The notes: generated from the letters alone by a model not told the origin. Counted from the first letter of the stretch, positions 1 to 11,600 are shown. The stretch: DNA of 64,000 bases from Branchipolynoe longqiensis (GCA_030323885.1 CM059194.1:25857363-25921362); one strand, 5' to 3'. A program made the numbers and translations.

Positions 1-598
1 GCCAAGCCAAGCATAGTCAATACAAGCCAAGCCAAATCAAGCCAAGCCAAGCCAAGATTAGCCAATACAAGTCAAATCAAGCGTAGCCAAACCAAACCAA
101 ACCAAGCCAAGCCAAATCAAGCCTAGCCAAGCCTAGCCAAGCCTAGCCTAGCCAAGCCAAGCCAAGCCAAGCCAAGCAAGCCTAGCATAGCCAAGCCTAG
201 CCAAGCCAAACAAAGCAAAGCCAAGCAAAACCAAGCCAAGCAAAACTATACCACATCAAGCCAAATCAAGCCAAATCAAGCCAATCCAAGCAAAACCAAG
301 TCAAGCAAACCAAGCAAAACCAAACCAAGCAAAACCAAATCAAGCCAAGCCAAACCAAACCAAGCAAAACCAAGCCAAATCAAGCCAAACCAAGCCAAAC
401 CAAGCCAAACCATGCTAGGCCAAACCAAGCCAAGTCGAGCCAAGCTGAGCCGAGCCAGGCCAAGCCAGGCCAGGCCAGGTCAAGACAAGCCAAGCCAAGC
501 TGGCCAAACCCGGTCAAGCGAAGCCAAATCAAGCCATGCCAAGCCAAGCCAAACCAAGCCAAACTAAACCAAACCAAGCCAAGCCAAGCCAAGCCAGC
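1..598. repeat. (GCCAA)n pentamer satellite, left edge open
   Basis: Almost the whole stretch is GCCAA with substitutions such as GCCTA, ACCAA and TCAA. It runs off the left edge. The long open frames in it, for example the Leu-Ala-Trp-Gly-rich one on the minus strand, arise because a pentamer read in triplets rarely makes a stop; they are not genes. Confidence 0.95.
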
Positions 599-948
599 GG
601 CATTCTTTCTTTTCTTGTGTTCGGATACAACCTGACGTCGGTGCACTGCGTCGTGCTCATTAGGTTATCAAAGTATTGTTGCGTCAGTTTGCCGACTACG
701 GCCGTTTTTCACGGACGCCCACTCTACATGCGATCGTCGCGACTGGCAAGAAAGGCGCGTCCAGATCGCATGACGTGAGGAGAGCTCGGCCCGGGTAAGA
801 CGGACAAATAGTCTACTAATTATTGCATTATTAGCGCTCTAATCAGACGCTGCTAAGATTCTGTGTATGTTTGTGGGTGGTGGTGGTGGTGGAGGGGGGA
901 GGGGGGTAGGGGTGCGGGATCGGGGCCGCGCCCGTCTCTCTGCCGTTT
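599..948. other. Unassigned spacer
   Basis: I see no gene or recognised repeat here apart from a short GGT run and G-rich stretch near 875-910. The segment is richer in CpG than the flanking satellite. Confidence 0.5.
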
Positions 949-1072
949 TCAACCTAAGGTCAAAACACTACGGTAGTGCTTTCAACTTAAGTTCAAAACA
1001 CTACTGTTAAGTTCAATACACTACCCCTACGTACATCCAAAACACTACCCAAGTTCAAAACACTATCATAAG
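949..1072. repeat. Short tandem repeat, unit about 24 bp
   Basis: The motif TTCAAAACACTAC or a close variant recurs about five times (CAAAACACTAC, CAATACACTAC, CAAAACACTATC). Spacing is irregular. Confidence 0.7.
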
Positions 1073-1130
1073 ATGGCAGTTGGAGCTGTAAGTGTAATGT
1101 CGCAAAATGAAACCTAGTTTGGTTAGCGGG

Positions 1131-1170
1131 AGTTTTACGTCCTGGGAACATCTAAGGTCATATCAGGACA
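1131..1170 (-). mobile_element. SINE-A 3' tail fragment
   Basis: Reverse complement of the SINE-A 3' tail (TATGACCTTAGATG...CCAGGACGTAAAAC). Only the last 40 bp or so survive. Confidence 0.75.
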
Positions 1171-1180
1171 CACATACTAG

Positions 1181-1545
1181 GTAGTATACGCTGATAGCAC
1201 TGTGGCATCTGCACCACATATTACTTAGTATACGCTGATGGTGCTGGGGCGATTTTGCCACATATTAGTAGTATACGCTGAAAGCACTGCGCCGTCTGCA
1301 CCACGTATTAGTATATGCTGATGGTGCTGTGGTACTGCACCACGTATTACTTAGTATACACTGATGGCGCTGGGGCGATTTTGTCACATATTAGTAGTAT
1401 ACGCTGAAAGCACTGCAGCGTCTGCACCACATATCAGTATATGCTGATGGTGCTGCGTCATCTGCACCACGTATTAGACTATGCTGATGGTGCTGCAGCA
1501 ACTGCACCAAGTATTACTATTAGACTACGCTGATGGTGCTGCGGT
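1181..1545. repeat. 42-bp minisatellite with three-unit higher-order period
   Basis: Units begin with TAGTATACGCTGATGG-like sequence at about 1182, 1227, 1268, 1309, 1352, 1395, 1436, 1475 and 1520, spacing 39-45 bp. The three units from 1227 are repeated with very similar order and variants from 1352 (for instance GGGGCGATTTTG occurs once per 125 bp), so a higher-order repeat of about 125 bp is present. Related units lie inside element M10 at 60452-60610. Confidence 0.85.
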
Positions 1546-1553
1546 ATTTGATT

Positions 1554-1664
1554 GTTTGTTTGTTGTTGGTTTTGGCCTAGATACATCTATGGTCATCTCA
1601 GAATGGTTACTGACTTGTGACAGTGTACACTCATGGCGACTTTATAGTGATGTCCCACTGGGAG
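1554..1664 (-). mobile_element. SINE-A 3' part, interrupted
   Basis: Reverse-strand SINE-A tail. It is interrupted by the forward SINE-A at 1665-2003 and resumes for a few bases at 2004-2020 (CCCACTGGGAGACCAGG). The insertion duplicated CCCACTGGGAG. Confidence 0.85.
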
Positions 1665-2003
1665 GACCAGACAGGATGTCCAAATGAGTTAGAGCGTCCG
1701 TCTCCCATGCTGGTAGATCATGGGGTCGTGGGTTCGAACCCTGGTCGAGTCAAACTAATGTCTTAAAAATTGATACTTGTCGCTTCCCTAGCCTGGCGCT
1801 CGGCATTATTAGGATAGGGCAAGGACTGGTTTGCTCAGTGTCAGGATAATGTGACTGAGTGGGATACCTGGTCATGGTGCCGGCAGCCTGATTTCCCAGT
1901 GGGACAGCACTTTAAAGTCACCATGAGTGTGCACTGTCACAAGTTGGTACCCGTCCTGATATGACCTTAGATATTGCTAGGACATAAAACAACAACAAAC
2001 AAA
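1665..2003 (+). mobile_element. SINE-A, full length, nested in another SINE-A
   Basis: tRNA-like head ACCAGACAGGATG... with a B-box-like GGGTTCGAACCCTGG, the shared core (ACTTGTCGCTTCC...GGATAGGGCAAGGACTGG), tail 1 and an ACAACAACAAACAAA end. It is flanked by direct repeats CCCACTGGGAG at 1654-1664 and 2004-2014. No protein is encoded; families of this type depend on a LINE reverse transcriptase. Confidence 0.9.
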
Positions 2004-2020
2004 CCCACTGGGAGACCAGG

Positions 2021-3106
2021 GGCCCTATGCAGGAGTCAGTGTTAGCGAGGCAAAACGGTGTTTGGCGGGAATTCCCGCTTAGCGGCGAAAAATGGTATGC
2101 ACGAGTCGGTGACAGGCCTAACACCAAAGCTTAACGGTGTTATGTTACCCCTGGAAAATAGGAGGTATAGCGAGTTCATTAGGCCCAAATCTATTCAATG
2201 CTGTCATATTAACAGAATTACTTACGCAATAAGTTAAATTTGATTAAATTAACCCTAAATTCGAAGCAATATTAACGCTGCCGCCGCAACGCCGGCGATA
2301 TTAATATTTATATTTTTGAATCGACGACGTAAAGTAAACAAATCGCCGCTGCCGCCGCATCGACGTCGCTTTCCATACTGGTGGCGGCGCCGGTTGCTTG
2401 CATTCGTCGGTTGGAAAATATTAATATCGCCAGCATTAATATTGCTTCCGCCCGGGAGGCCTGGGAGACGGTGGGATCGGCAGGGTCACTCCCTGCCTAT
2501 GGCAAGCCGTTCTACACATACTTTCATTTATGTACTATGTCATTTATTATGTGTATATAAATTAAGAATGCCTCCTCCTAATGATTCTGGTCGGTGTCGG
2601 TGTCCTTCTAACACCGATCCTCACATACCAAACTAACTCGATATACTGACTAGTTAGTCATTCTCTGCATCCAGCCGCCTCTGACTATTGACCATCTGAG
2701 CCTAATGGTCACTCACTTCTCACTTTATATATATATGTGATGTATAGGAACTATGCGAGTATAAAGGTGTGTAAGGGAAGATTCCCTATACATGTTGTGT
2801 GCTATTTTAAGGGTGACTCCCTTTTCCCTGTTGGGACAGGTAGCACCACCATCCCCCAACCCCTACCAGTGCCGTGAATACTGTCACTCGCGCACTGGAA
2901 TTTATAGAAAGAAAAAATTTAGAGAAAAAATTCTCAGTGGCAAGTGAGTGGGACAGTGAGCAGGCGAGCGGTGGCGCCACCGTCGGAGCTGCGGCATGAG
3001 TAGTAGATGAGCAGGTGAGGTTCAAGCACCTGATCACTGGTGTGCGGGTGCTAGGATAGTATAATATTCCATGTTATTATACTCATATAATTCTTATACA
3101 GCATAT
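2021..3106. other. Unassigned spacer with an AT-rich inverted repeat
   Basis: No gene recognised. GGCGATATTAATATTT near 2291 and its inverse AAAATATTAATATCGCC near 2416 form inverted arms around a GC-rich, CpG-rich centre with several CGACG/GCCGCCGC words, perhaps a small fold-back element. The rest (2520-3106) shows no support for coding. Confidence 0.45.
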
Positions 3107-3212
3107 ATGTATATATGTATATATGTATATATATATATATGATGCAGACAACATGGACAAACTAGTATGATAAACACAGTTTATTATAATAATAATAATA
3201 ATAATAATAATA
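3107..3212. repeat. (TATATG)n and (ATA)n microsatellites
   Basis: ATATGTATAT repeats are followed, after a short unique stretch, by a TAA/ATA run near 3184-3212. Confidence 0.9.
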
Positions 3213-3685
3213 GAATAATCAACCGGATGTGGCTGTGCCAACCACCCTACAGAGTCGTACATACGGTAATTGAACAAACAAAAATCCAGCAACCTCAAGG
3301 GGTCTGTCTCGTCTGGTGTCCAACCTAGCAATGGTGGTCATGGCACGCATGCCACTGTTACCTGCCATGGGCAGCACCAACTCACAGATTGAACCCGTGT
3401 GACCGAATAGTTAGCACAATCAACCCGAGGGAAGCCCCTGCGCTCACTCTACACTGTGTATATATTTTATTTTGGTGTATGAATTTATTCATACGGATGT
3501 CACCTCCTAGTGCCATAGCACTGGTGTTCCAACCGTGAGTTGTAGTGTTATTTACTTATTTCAGTAGATGTTGGAACTTAGGGACTTAGTGAGGTACTTG
3601 GTAAGTCTTGGATAGATAACTTAGTGTGGGTGTTTACACTGACTTGATGATGAGGTAAAGGACGGAGGGGATCCGGGTGTTTTAA
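3213..3685. other. Unassigned spacer
   Basis: No gene, tRNA or recognised repeat seen. Confidence 0.4.
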
Positions 3686-4416
3686 AGGGGCTGTCACACT
3701 ATGACCTACGGCATCAGCGCATGCCCAACGTACAACAATTTGTCAGTACGTCGGCATTCTTCAAACTTTTCAGGGGTGGGGGATAAAAAATGGGTGTACA
3801 CACAATGCACACACAACTTACACACAACGTACACACAACGTACGTAATGTATGCAGAACGTATCTCTGACCTATTGCTAGCATATGAGAGCATTCATGTG
3901 CCTCGCAAAACATTCGCAAAACGCTCGCATACGCTCATGGTACGCTGACCAACATTACGTACGTTACTTCATTGCTAGAAGTACAGCATATACGTTAAGT
4001 ATGCTGGAGATACGGCAGGCATATGTTCAAAGTATTTAGGAGTACGTTATGCATCCGTTGGCTGTACGCGGACTGCACGTTCCCAACAGGCTGAATGTAC
4101 AGCTAACGTGTTCCAACCTATCCCAACCTACCCCTAATGTATGCATAACATACGCCGACGTGCGCCGAGCATACGCCGAGTGCATGAGAAATGTATGAAC
4201 CCTATGGTGATATACGTTGAAAATTTTGAACATGCACAACAATTTTTTAGCAGCTCGACCTACGCCGACCTATGACGACATATGATGCCGTATCCTGAGC
4301 ATACTCGACATATGCCCAACGTATACGTAACATATGATGCCGTATGCTGACGTGTTGGTCGAAAATCGCATACGTCGCCATACGCTAAGGCCATATGTCG
4401 TAGTGTGACAGCCCCT
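3686..4416. mobile_element. W1: Harbinger-like MITE with word-saturated interior
   Basis: Left end AGGGGCTGTCACACTATGAC and right end CGTAGTGTGACAGCCCCT are inverted. The interior is a dense mosaic of CATACG, CATATG, CGTACG and ACGTAC words in both orientations. The left flank is TAA and the right flank ATA, so no clean target duplication remains. No transposase is encoded, so it would be non-autonomous. Confidence 0.75.
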
Positions 4417-4518
4417 ATACAGGGAAGGGGGCTATTTGGGGTGAGAGGGGGGGGGGGGGGGTTCAAGATGTGCGGTGGGGCGTTGGGGGAGGGGGGCCAT
4501 GACACACATGGTTCTGAC

Positions 4519-4775
4519 TTATGCATTCAGTTACAGAGTTGCAGAGTTGCAGAGTTGTTGAGTTGCAGAGTTGCAGAGTTGCAGAATTGCAGAGTTGTAG
4601 AGTTGCAGAATTGCAGAATTACAGAGTTGCAGAATTGCAGAGTTGCAGAATTACAGAGTTGCAGAATTACATAGTTGCAGAGTTGTAAAGTTGCAGAGTT
4701 GCAGTATTGCAGAATTATAGAGTTGCAGAATTGCAGAGTTGCAGAGTTCAGAGCTGCAGAGCTGAAGAGTTGCAG
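4519..4775. repeat. (TTGCAGAG)n short tandem repeat
   Basis: Units of 8-9 bp, GCAGAGTT and GCAGAATT, repeat about 28 times. Open frames on both strands are by-products. A G run of about 18 lies just upstream near 4447. Confidence 0.95.
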
Positions 4776-5251
4776 AGTTAGCAGCTGATTATGGCAAGGC
4801 GTTCTACACCTTGTTGACTTACCCACTTTGCAAGGCCCGGAAGGCTGCTTAATGTACACAAGTTGCTCGTCTACTTTGTAAGGCCGTGAGAAAGGACTGC
4901 TTCTTTAACATCACTACGCGCCTATGACAATCCATTCTAGACCAGTTACCCAATTTCCTTTTGATCACCTGTTATCTATGACAGTATGAGCTGTTCTTTT
5001 TAGCGGTGCGATAATTCTTAAATTCTCATTTTTATTTTGTAAGGCTGTGTTTATTGTTTGCATCATTACAAATAAAATCGAACAAATATCCTAATGACAT
5101 ATTTATACTGAGGATTATTTTGATGATGTGGTTGATGCAAACTATGTCGATTATTCTGCCAACAAACACAAAAGCAACAATGATAATATCATGTGTATTG
5201 TCCTTGTTATCGCTACATTATTAGTAGTATAACCAGAACGTGTTTGTGAAA
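4776..5251. other. Unassigned spacer
   Basis: No gene or repeat recognised. Confidence 0.4.
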
Positions 5252-5470
5252 GTGAAGCGTTCAGGCGCAAAACCCTGCAAACGCCAATCCAAAAATTGAG
5301 ATAAACATTGGAATCAACCCTCCAAAAAGTAAAAAAGAAGTACCCTCCTACCCTTTGCTTCATTGCCCATAATCAGGTGGTCATAACAGTTTATTTTCAG
5401 GTACAAATCTTTTATTTAAATTAAAATTGTTGGATTGGCGTTTACGGGGATTTGCGCCGGAACTCTTCAA
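5252..5470. mobile_element. M11: short TIR element
   Basis: The left arm contains GGCGCAAAACCCTGCAAACG and the right arm its imperfect inverse (CGTTTACGGGGATTTGCGCC). The match continues to AACGCCAATCC inward and GAAG(C/A)GTTC outward, about 45 bp per arm with few mismatches. The interior is AT-rich and non-coding. No family assignment. Confidence 0.65.
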
Positions 5471-5689
5471 ATGGTCCTAAATAGGAGGATGGCATAGTGG
5501 GTGCCCACCAACCCTCCACTATCCGGCCGGAGCTGTCTGGTAGATCAAATTAGATCTAGTTGACCCTGCTGGGGTCAGAACCACTCACGGTGAAGAATTG
5601 CGCCCCGGCTCTCCCACCAGATAGTAACCAGCGTTCCCAACTCATCGACGCATGCCGGGTAGACGCGGTCAGTGGATTTATAGCTGCTG

Positions 5690-6088
5690 AGCAGGCGCAG
5701 ACAATCTCTAAGAAAATGTACAAATGTTTAGCAGCATTTGAGATGTGGACTTATCGAAGGATGATGAAAATATCATGGACAAAGAAGATCACCAACAAAG
5801 AAGTTCTCAGAAAAATAAAAAATAAGAAATGCTTGTTTGCCACTATACAGACAAAGAAAGCCACATCATTCGTCAAAGTTCAATATACCGTACATTGTTG
5901 GAAGGGAAGGTGAATGGCAGCAGAGGGAGAGGGAGAGGGAGACCAAGAACATCATGGTTTACAAATATTTCACAGTGGACAGGCTTGAATTATTCACAGT
6001 CTATCAGAACAGCACACCATCGGGACAAGTGGAGAACCATTGCATCCAACCCTCGACTAGAGGATGGAACTATTGATTGATTGATTGA
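5690..6088 (+). pseudogene. RTE-type LINE 3' end (reverse transcriptase C-terminus), broken
   Basis: The reading frame gives a C-terminal region typical of RTE-clade LINEs: KCLAAFEMWTYRRMMKISW, then TNKEVLRKI. After a frameshift near 5895 it continues with GKVNGSRGRGRGRPRTSW and RDKWRTIASN. Such elements normally encode an endonuclease-reverse transcriptase; only the last 120 or so residues remain and the catalytic domains are missing. The element ends in (ATTG)n, as RTE elements end in short tandem repeats. It abuts SINE-A immediately downstream. The 5' boundary is uncertain. Confidence 0.8.
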
Positions 6089-6089
6089 G

Positions 6090-6302
6090 CAGACGCGGTG
6101 ACCGAATCGGTAGAACGCAGGCCTCCCTTGCGGAAGGTCGGGAGTTCAATTCCCAATCGAGTCAAAGCAATGACTTATAAAATTGATACTTGTATCATCC
6201 TAGGCTGGTGCTTGGCATTATTAGGATAGGGCAAGGACTGGTTGGCTCAGTGTCAGGATAATGTGACTGAGTGGGAAATCAGGTAATGGTGCTTGCGGCC
6301 TG
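6090..6302 (+). mobile_element. SINE-A, 3' truncated
   Basis: Head variant GCAGACGCGGTGACCGAATC (the second of two SINE-A head types) with B-box-like GGGAGTTCAATTCCC. The core is followed by tail 1, cut after GCGGCCTGG. It lies directly behind the RTE (ATTG)n tail. Confidence 0.85.
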
Positions 6303-6323
6303 GCTATAGCAATTAACCGAATC

Positions 6324-6400
6324 TGCTAAAGTTGCATAATCCGTGGTTTCGAGTTTCTGCCATATAGGTTTAGATAAATATATTAGATTGATTATTATTA
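6324..6400 (-). mobile_element. M1 terminal fragment
   Basis: AAAGTTGCATAATCCG followed by TTTCTGCCATA and AGATAAATATATTAGATTGA matches the terminal 80 bp of M1 in reverse orientation. Confidence 0.65.
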
Positions 6401-6420
6401 TTATATTATTTTCCACTTTA

Positions 6421-6854
6421 AGGCGCTGTCACATTACGGCGTATGGCGGGAGCGTATGGCGGCGTAGCGGCTTACGTCATATACGTCGCCATACGCCGCA
6501 TACGCTACGCATACGCTACGCATACGCTACGCATACGCCGCCAGTGCCGCAACACGCCGGCGTATGTGAAGCCTATGATGCATACGCCGCCATACGCTTT
6601 CATAAATCCGTCCGTCCAAATTTTTTTGTGCATGCTAAAAAAAACGCGACCTATGAGGGCATATGGCCCATACTGTCAAAAAATGTCACAGCACGCTCCC
6701 ATACGCTCCCATACGCTACACATACGCTACGCATACGCTACGCATACGCTCTTCATACGCTCCTCATACGCTCAAACACACCCGAAAGTGGCACCCGATG
6801 GCGTACGTAGGTTTTCAATACGCTCCCGCCATACGCCGTAATGTGACAGCCCCT
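6421..6854. mobile_element. W2: Harbinger-like MITE with CATACG words and TTA duplication
   Basis: The ends AGGCGCTGTCACATTACGG and CCGTAATGTGACAGCCCCT are inverted. TTA at 6418-6420 and 6855-6857 is the putative target duplication. The interior repeats CATACGC, GGCGTATGGCG and CATACGCTACG; GGCGTATGGCG is also the sequence next to the terminal repeat. Open frames rich in Thr/His/Ala/Tyr come from the repetition. Confidence 0.85.
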
Positions 6855-6857
6855 TTA

Positions 6858-7202
6858 GATTAAAGCAGCATAGTCTGATGAAAACATCAAATTTTCAAAA
6901 CCAAAACAATTGTCTAAACTTGGTCCTATGTGATACTGGTGCACTTATTAAACTTTTGTCACCACGTAGAAGGGATTACGGAGTAAATTTAATAGAACCT
7001 ATTACTGCAGAAGCCTGTGGTGTCAGAGTTTTGGTGTGCCTGCCAAAATTAATTGTGCATGTTTGCATTTCAGATATCGCAAAAGTTAGCCATTTAAAAT
7101 AAAAATTACTTCAAACTAAAGCAAGGTATATTATAATGATCAGCCGAACATATTTATCTCAGAAAATGACAGAAGCTCAAAATCATCGGACTATGCAAAT
7201 TG
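6858..7202 (+). mobile_element. M1 MITE
   Basis: Starts ATTAAAGCAGCATAGTCTG and ends with TCATCGGACTATGC. It has the M1 interior features: ACTGGTGCACTTATTAAAC, TATTACTGCAGAAGCC, and TTTATCTCAGAAAATGACAG. No coding capacity. Confidence 0.85.
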
Positions 7203-8206
7203 AAAGTAACTTTTATAATAATAAGTAACTAAATAACTAAATTTGGAGAGAATTGAATGCAAAATAACTTTGGTACGCACACTGACACGTCGGACACTAG
7301 AGGCTTCAGCAGTGTAAGGGTTCAATTTCTTTGACTTTATATTCTCTTATATTCAGCAATTTGTTTTTACTAAAGCGTATTTCATTCATCGAATAATATC
7401 TCGTGTCAGCGCCAGAGCACTACGTACAGTACGTACAGTAAAAATTCCTTAATACATAAATGAAGCTACTATCAGTTGTAATAATAGTATGTGCATGCAA
7501 ATCCTGTTTGATACTAAAAGTATTATACATTTTATAAATGAAGTATCAGTTGTAGTAGTAACTGGGTACAATTCCAGTCCAATAAAAGTATCATGCATTC
7601 AGTGAATATGTATTACATGCTTCTAGAATTGTCTTTAAACATTTTTTTCTTCTTTCCTTTTTTGAAAAGAAATATATCAAGCATATATATACCTATTTTC
7701 AAATACATACACAGTTTATATGCAAATCAGTGGATCTAATCACAATTAATATGCTGGTATCTAATAAATACCTACACTGATTTGCCCATAAATGTAAGTC
7801 ATTATATACTGAAGGGTAAGGTATGATGGTGACAGGAAAGAGTTAAGTAAATCAGAACACTAGATGTCAATGCGTATGATGTTAATTTTGGCAATTCTGT
7901 TTGAGTCATTTAATTAGTAATTGTTAGTTCTTTGTATTGTATGATTTGATGAATGGAATGGAGGTCTGAGATTGTAGTGGGGATTTATATGTGACTGGTC
8001 TTGGGTCAATTTCAAGGAAAATTTTAGGTAGTAGGTATATAATGAGCGTTGAAAGAGGGGTGGGAAGGGGCTTAGTGCGCTGGGCTGTGCAGTGTATTTG
8101 AGACCATTTGCATAGATGTAATAGATAAATTTGCATAGATAAATACAGTGATATCAAAGTTGGATATGAAGGATCAAATCTGGGTGAGTGTCTCAGTTTC
8201 ATAAAT
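7203..8206. other. AT-rich spacer
   Basis: No gene or recognised mobile element seen over about 1 kb. A short direct repeat (ATGAAG...TATCAGTTGTA) occurs near 7461 and 7539. Confidence 0.4.
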
Positions 8207-8462
8207 GAGCCTGTCTCAAAAGGTGATAACTAGTTCTTTTTTTTGTCCGGTGTAACGATTGACACAAAACAGCACAGAAACGGCTACACTGAAAACACAA
8301 GGACATTTGCTTCAAATCAATATGTATTCTATTGGGATTATGAAACACCATGTAAAAAACAAATCAGTTTATCCTGAGCAAATGCATAAGCAGATAGTAT
8401 GTTGATCGTTACAATGGACAAAGTTTTGTACCGTGTTAATTAGCACCTTTTGAGACAGGCTC
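8207..8462. mobile_element. M7: MITE with 19-bp perfect terminal inverted repeats
   Basis: Terminal repeats GAGCCTGTCTCAAAAGGTG and CACCTTTTGAGACAGGCTC match exactly. AAAT flanks both sides (8203-8206 and 8463-8466). The 256-bp element is non-coding. It appears to have inserted at a fragment of M1, whose terminus CATCAGACTATGCAGCTTT follows at about 8478-8496. Confidence 0.85.
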
Positions 8463-8604
8463 AAATGTGATGCTCTCATCAGACTATGCAGCTTTGACTA
8501 AATGCATCATATCTGGTAGATGGAGCTAAGGAAAGGAAAGTCTTAGCTTTTTAGAAAGAATTTCCTCCAGTCATCTGCTGGTCAGGCCTTCTATCTCGCC
8601 TTGT

Positions 8605-8875
8605 GGTGTCACCTGCCACTTCTTCCACCTGTCTCCGCCTCATGCCTGTGCCACTCGCTCCAAAGTTTTTATGTAGTGGGCTTCGACTCCTGCTCTAGGT
8701 GCAATGTTTGCCGTTTACATCACCCCCTCGACACTGCTTTCCATGACCAGCATCCCGTAAAACTACATGCTGTATTGTTGATGAGCCTGCCCTGCGTATG
8801 AATACGTAAGCACATTGCCTATATATATATATATATGTAATGGTAAGCATTAAACAACCCATAGATGTAAACCAG
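8605..8875 (+). mobile_element. Diverged SINE-C monomer
   Basis: GGGCTTCGACTCCTGCTCTAG (B-box region), ACATCACCCCCTCGACACTG and CATGCTGTATTGTTGATGAG match the SINE-C tRNA-like part and following tail, with many substitutions. Confidence 0.65.
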
Positions 8876-8903
8876 GCTTAAGATTCCAGGGAGACGAGGG
8901 TAG

Positions 8904-9100
8904 TACAGTAAGACCTCTCTAAATCGACTGACCATGGGACCGACTTTAAATGGTCTATTTAGGGAGGTGGTCGGTTTATGAAGTTTTTTAAAACGTCACA
9001 ATGGTATTGTATGGGCAATCGTTTGGGACCCAATTAAAGTGATCAATATAGGGGAGTGGTCGATCTCTGGAGGTGGTCTGTTAAAAAGGTTTTACTGTAG
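8904..9100. mobile_element. M2 pogo-like MITE
   Basis: Left end TACAGTAAGACCTCTCTAAA, right end GGTTTTACTGTA. The interior GTTTGGGACCC and GGAGTGGTCGATCTCTGGAG is conserved in all M2 copies. CAGT ends and a TA target fit pogo/Tc1-mariner elements. Confidence 0.85.
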
Positions 9101-9398
9101 CGTACACTGACCTTCCATGCAAAGGGGCACATTGGGACCCATTGCGCAAGGATCTCATTATGAAACTGTCAATGAAAAGACTAATTGGGGAAGATCTAGA
9201 TGTATTTTTAGGTTCACCTGACGACTGTCGGCTGATCGAGCCCCTTTACCTCTGCTACCATAGTACCAGTAAATTAATTAATTAATAACTAAAGTTAATT
9301 AACCATGTTGGTTGTACAATATTATTATTTGCTTAGCGATGGCATATGCATGTTATCTATGGGAATTATACGAATATAACTAAGTGGAAGTTCTATCA
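9101..9398. other. Unassigned spacer
   Basis: No gene or repeat recognised. Confidence 0.4.
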
Positions 9399-11356
9399 AA
9401 GCTGTCTTTTTCATCCTCGAAAAAGCCTATGACCCAACGTGGCAGCATGGCATCATGGAGGATCTTCATGCGATTGGCCTTCGTGGCCACTTGCCAATTT
9501 TCATCAGGAACTTTCTAGCCTTCAAGCATTTCTGTGTCCGTGTCAAGACTACCTATTCCCGCCTACACTCACAGGAACTAGGAGTACCTCAAGGCAGCAT
9601 ACTGGCTGTGACCCTTTTCGGGGTCAAGGTCAATGGTATTGCTGATGCTGTAAAGCGGGGGGTCTCCTGTAGTCTTTTCGTGGATGACTTTGTTTTATAT
9701 TACAGTGGTGCTAACATGAATGTCATAGAAAGACAGCTACAACCAAGCATAAATGGGATCCATCGATGGTCAGTTCTGAATGGTTTCAAATTTTCCAAGA
9801 CCAAAACAGTCTGCATGCACTTCTGCCTGCTGCGTAGAATGCATGCGGAACCGGAGCTGACCCTGGATGGGGATCCCATTAAATTCGTTGAGAAAACCAA
9901 ATTTCTGGGCCTCATTCTCGATGCAAAACTGTCTTTTGTGCCACATATAAAGTACCTGAAAACAAGATGCCTGAAAGCGCTGGATATTCTGAGGGTGCTG
10001 TCCAGCTCAGAGTGGGGAGCGGACAGAGATGTTCTACTCTCCGTGTACAGAACCTTGGTTCGTTCATGAGTGGATTACGGCAGCATAGCATACAGTTCCG
10101 CAAGGAAATCATATATTGGGCTGCTAGACACGATCCACCACCAGGGACTGCGCCTGGCCCTTGGGGCCTTCCACACCTCACCAGTTCAGAGCCTTTATGT
10201 CGAAGCCAATGAGCCATCACTTAACAACAGGAGAATCAAACTGGCCATGCAATATGTAGTCAAGATAAAAACTAATGCATTGAATCCTGCACACAATTGT
10301 CTATTCGAGCAACATGACGAATCCAGGTATGAAGCCACGCCAAATTACATCCGGCCACTGAGGCTCCGAATGAAACCTCATTTGGAGGCCTTGGGCGTGG
10401 ATTTGGACGTGTTGGAGGATGCCAAAGTCCCAGAACATCCCCCGTGGTTGTTGAGAAAGCCATCGGTTATCCTCCGACTTACGGAACTGAGGAAGTCTGG
10501 GACACATCCACTCGAGTACCAAGGACTGCATGCAGAGATTCAAGGCCAGTTTGCAGACCACCTCTCCATATACACTGATGGTTCGAAAGACCAAAGCCGG
10601 GTAGCTGCTGCGGCAGTCTGCTGACGGGGAAAAATTTGGTGTACGTTTGCCCGATCAGAGCTCGATTTTCACTGCAGAAGCCCGAGCACTCCTTCTCGCT
10701 TTGGAGTGTATCGAGGTATCCAACCACACTAACTATGTTATATACAGTGATTCGTTCTCTTGCCTCCTGGCTGTTGCTGGACTGAAAACAAATCACCCTA
10801 AATCATGGTCATTTATAAAATGAACCAACTGACAATGGATGGGTATGATATCCACCTGTGCTGGGTGCCTGGCCATGCCGGCATACAAGGAAACGAACGA
10901 GCTGATCAGGCTGCGAAGAAGGCCCTGAACTGTGATCTTGAACTGTGTCTGATCCCTCACTCTGATCTGAAACCACTAATAGCCACCCACATAAAATCCA
11001 AATGGCAACATGAGTGGGATGAAAACATTAATAAACTTAAAGAAATTGAACCATCTGTGGGAAAGACACCACAGACTCATGCGGGAGGTCGGATGGACCA
11101 AGTGGTCCTTAGCCGCTGCCGTATTGGCCACTCGTGGCTTACACATGCTTTTCTGCTCAAGGGGGAACCTCCCCCTGAATGTATTGGGTGTCAGTCCCCA
11201 CTGACACTCAAACACATTTTACTAAGTTGCATTGATTTTTTGGCCCTGCACCAACGGTTCTACACTGCAGACAGTATGCATGACCTTTTTACTAAGGTCA
11301 AACAGGAAAACATTTTAGCCTTTTTGAGGGCAGCTGGCCTGTACCACCTTATATAG
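9399..11356 (+). pseudogene. LINE ORF2 remnant: RT plus RNase H, broken
   Basis: In order: motif A remnant FFILEKAYDPTW (the usual Asp is replaced by Ile), motif B GVPQGSILAVTLF near 9580, motif C SLFVDDFVLYY near 9672, then FSKTKTVCMHF and the thumb FLGLILDAKLSF. RNase H follows: YTDGSK near 10570, a TAEARALLLALE segment (other frame), YSDSFSCL near 10743, and PGHAGIQGNERADQAAK near 10868. Breaks: in-frame TGA at 10067, TGA at 10622 where copy 2 has CGA, and a frameshift just after. The tail contains a Cys/His set (ECIGCQSPLTLKHILLSC). Not functional. Confidence 0.9.
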
Positions 11357-11600
11357 TTTACTAAATGGATTCTATCAATTATTAATCAAACTTTTCTTTT
11401 TCTATGGGAATTTGTTTCCCTTGACCACAAATATATGATTGTGAGCTTTCTAATTTAATTAGTGTCTATTGGCACATAAATGATTGTCTGCTTTTACATG
11501 TAAAAGCGATGGTTTGAACAAAAAACAAACATTTCTCGCCGTGAATATGGCCTATGCTGCCGACACGGTGTAAAGCAACCACCAATCAATCAATCAATCC
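9399..11600 (+). mobile_element. LINE copy 1, Nimb/I-like, 5' truncated
   Basis: Non-LTR retrotransposon with the end of the reverse transcriptase, a linker, an RNase H domain and a C-terminal Cys-containing region, followed by a 3' UTR ending in (AATC)n. The 5' half (endonuclease and early RT) is missing. RT followed by RNase H is typical of the I/Nimb/ingi group; placement in Nimb is by recognition. It is close to LINE copy 2 at 15844, but has about 100 bp more 3' UTR. Confidence 0.9.
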
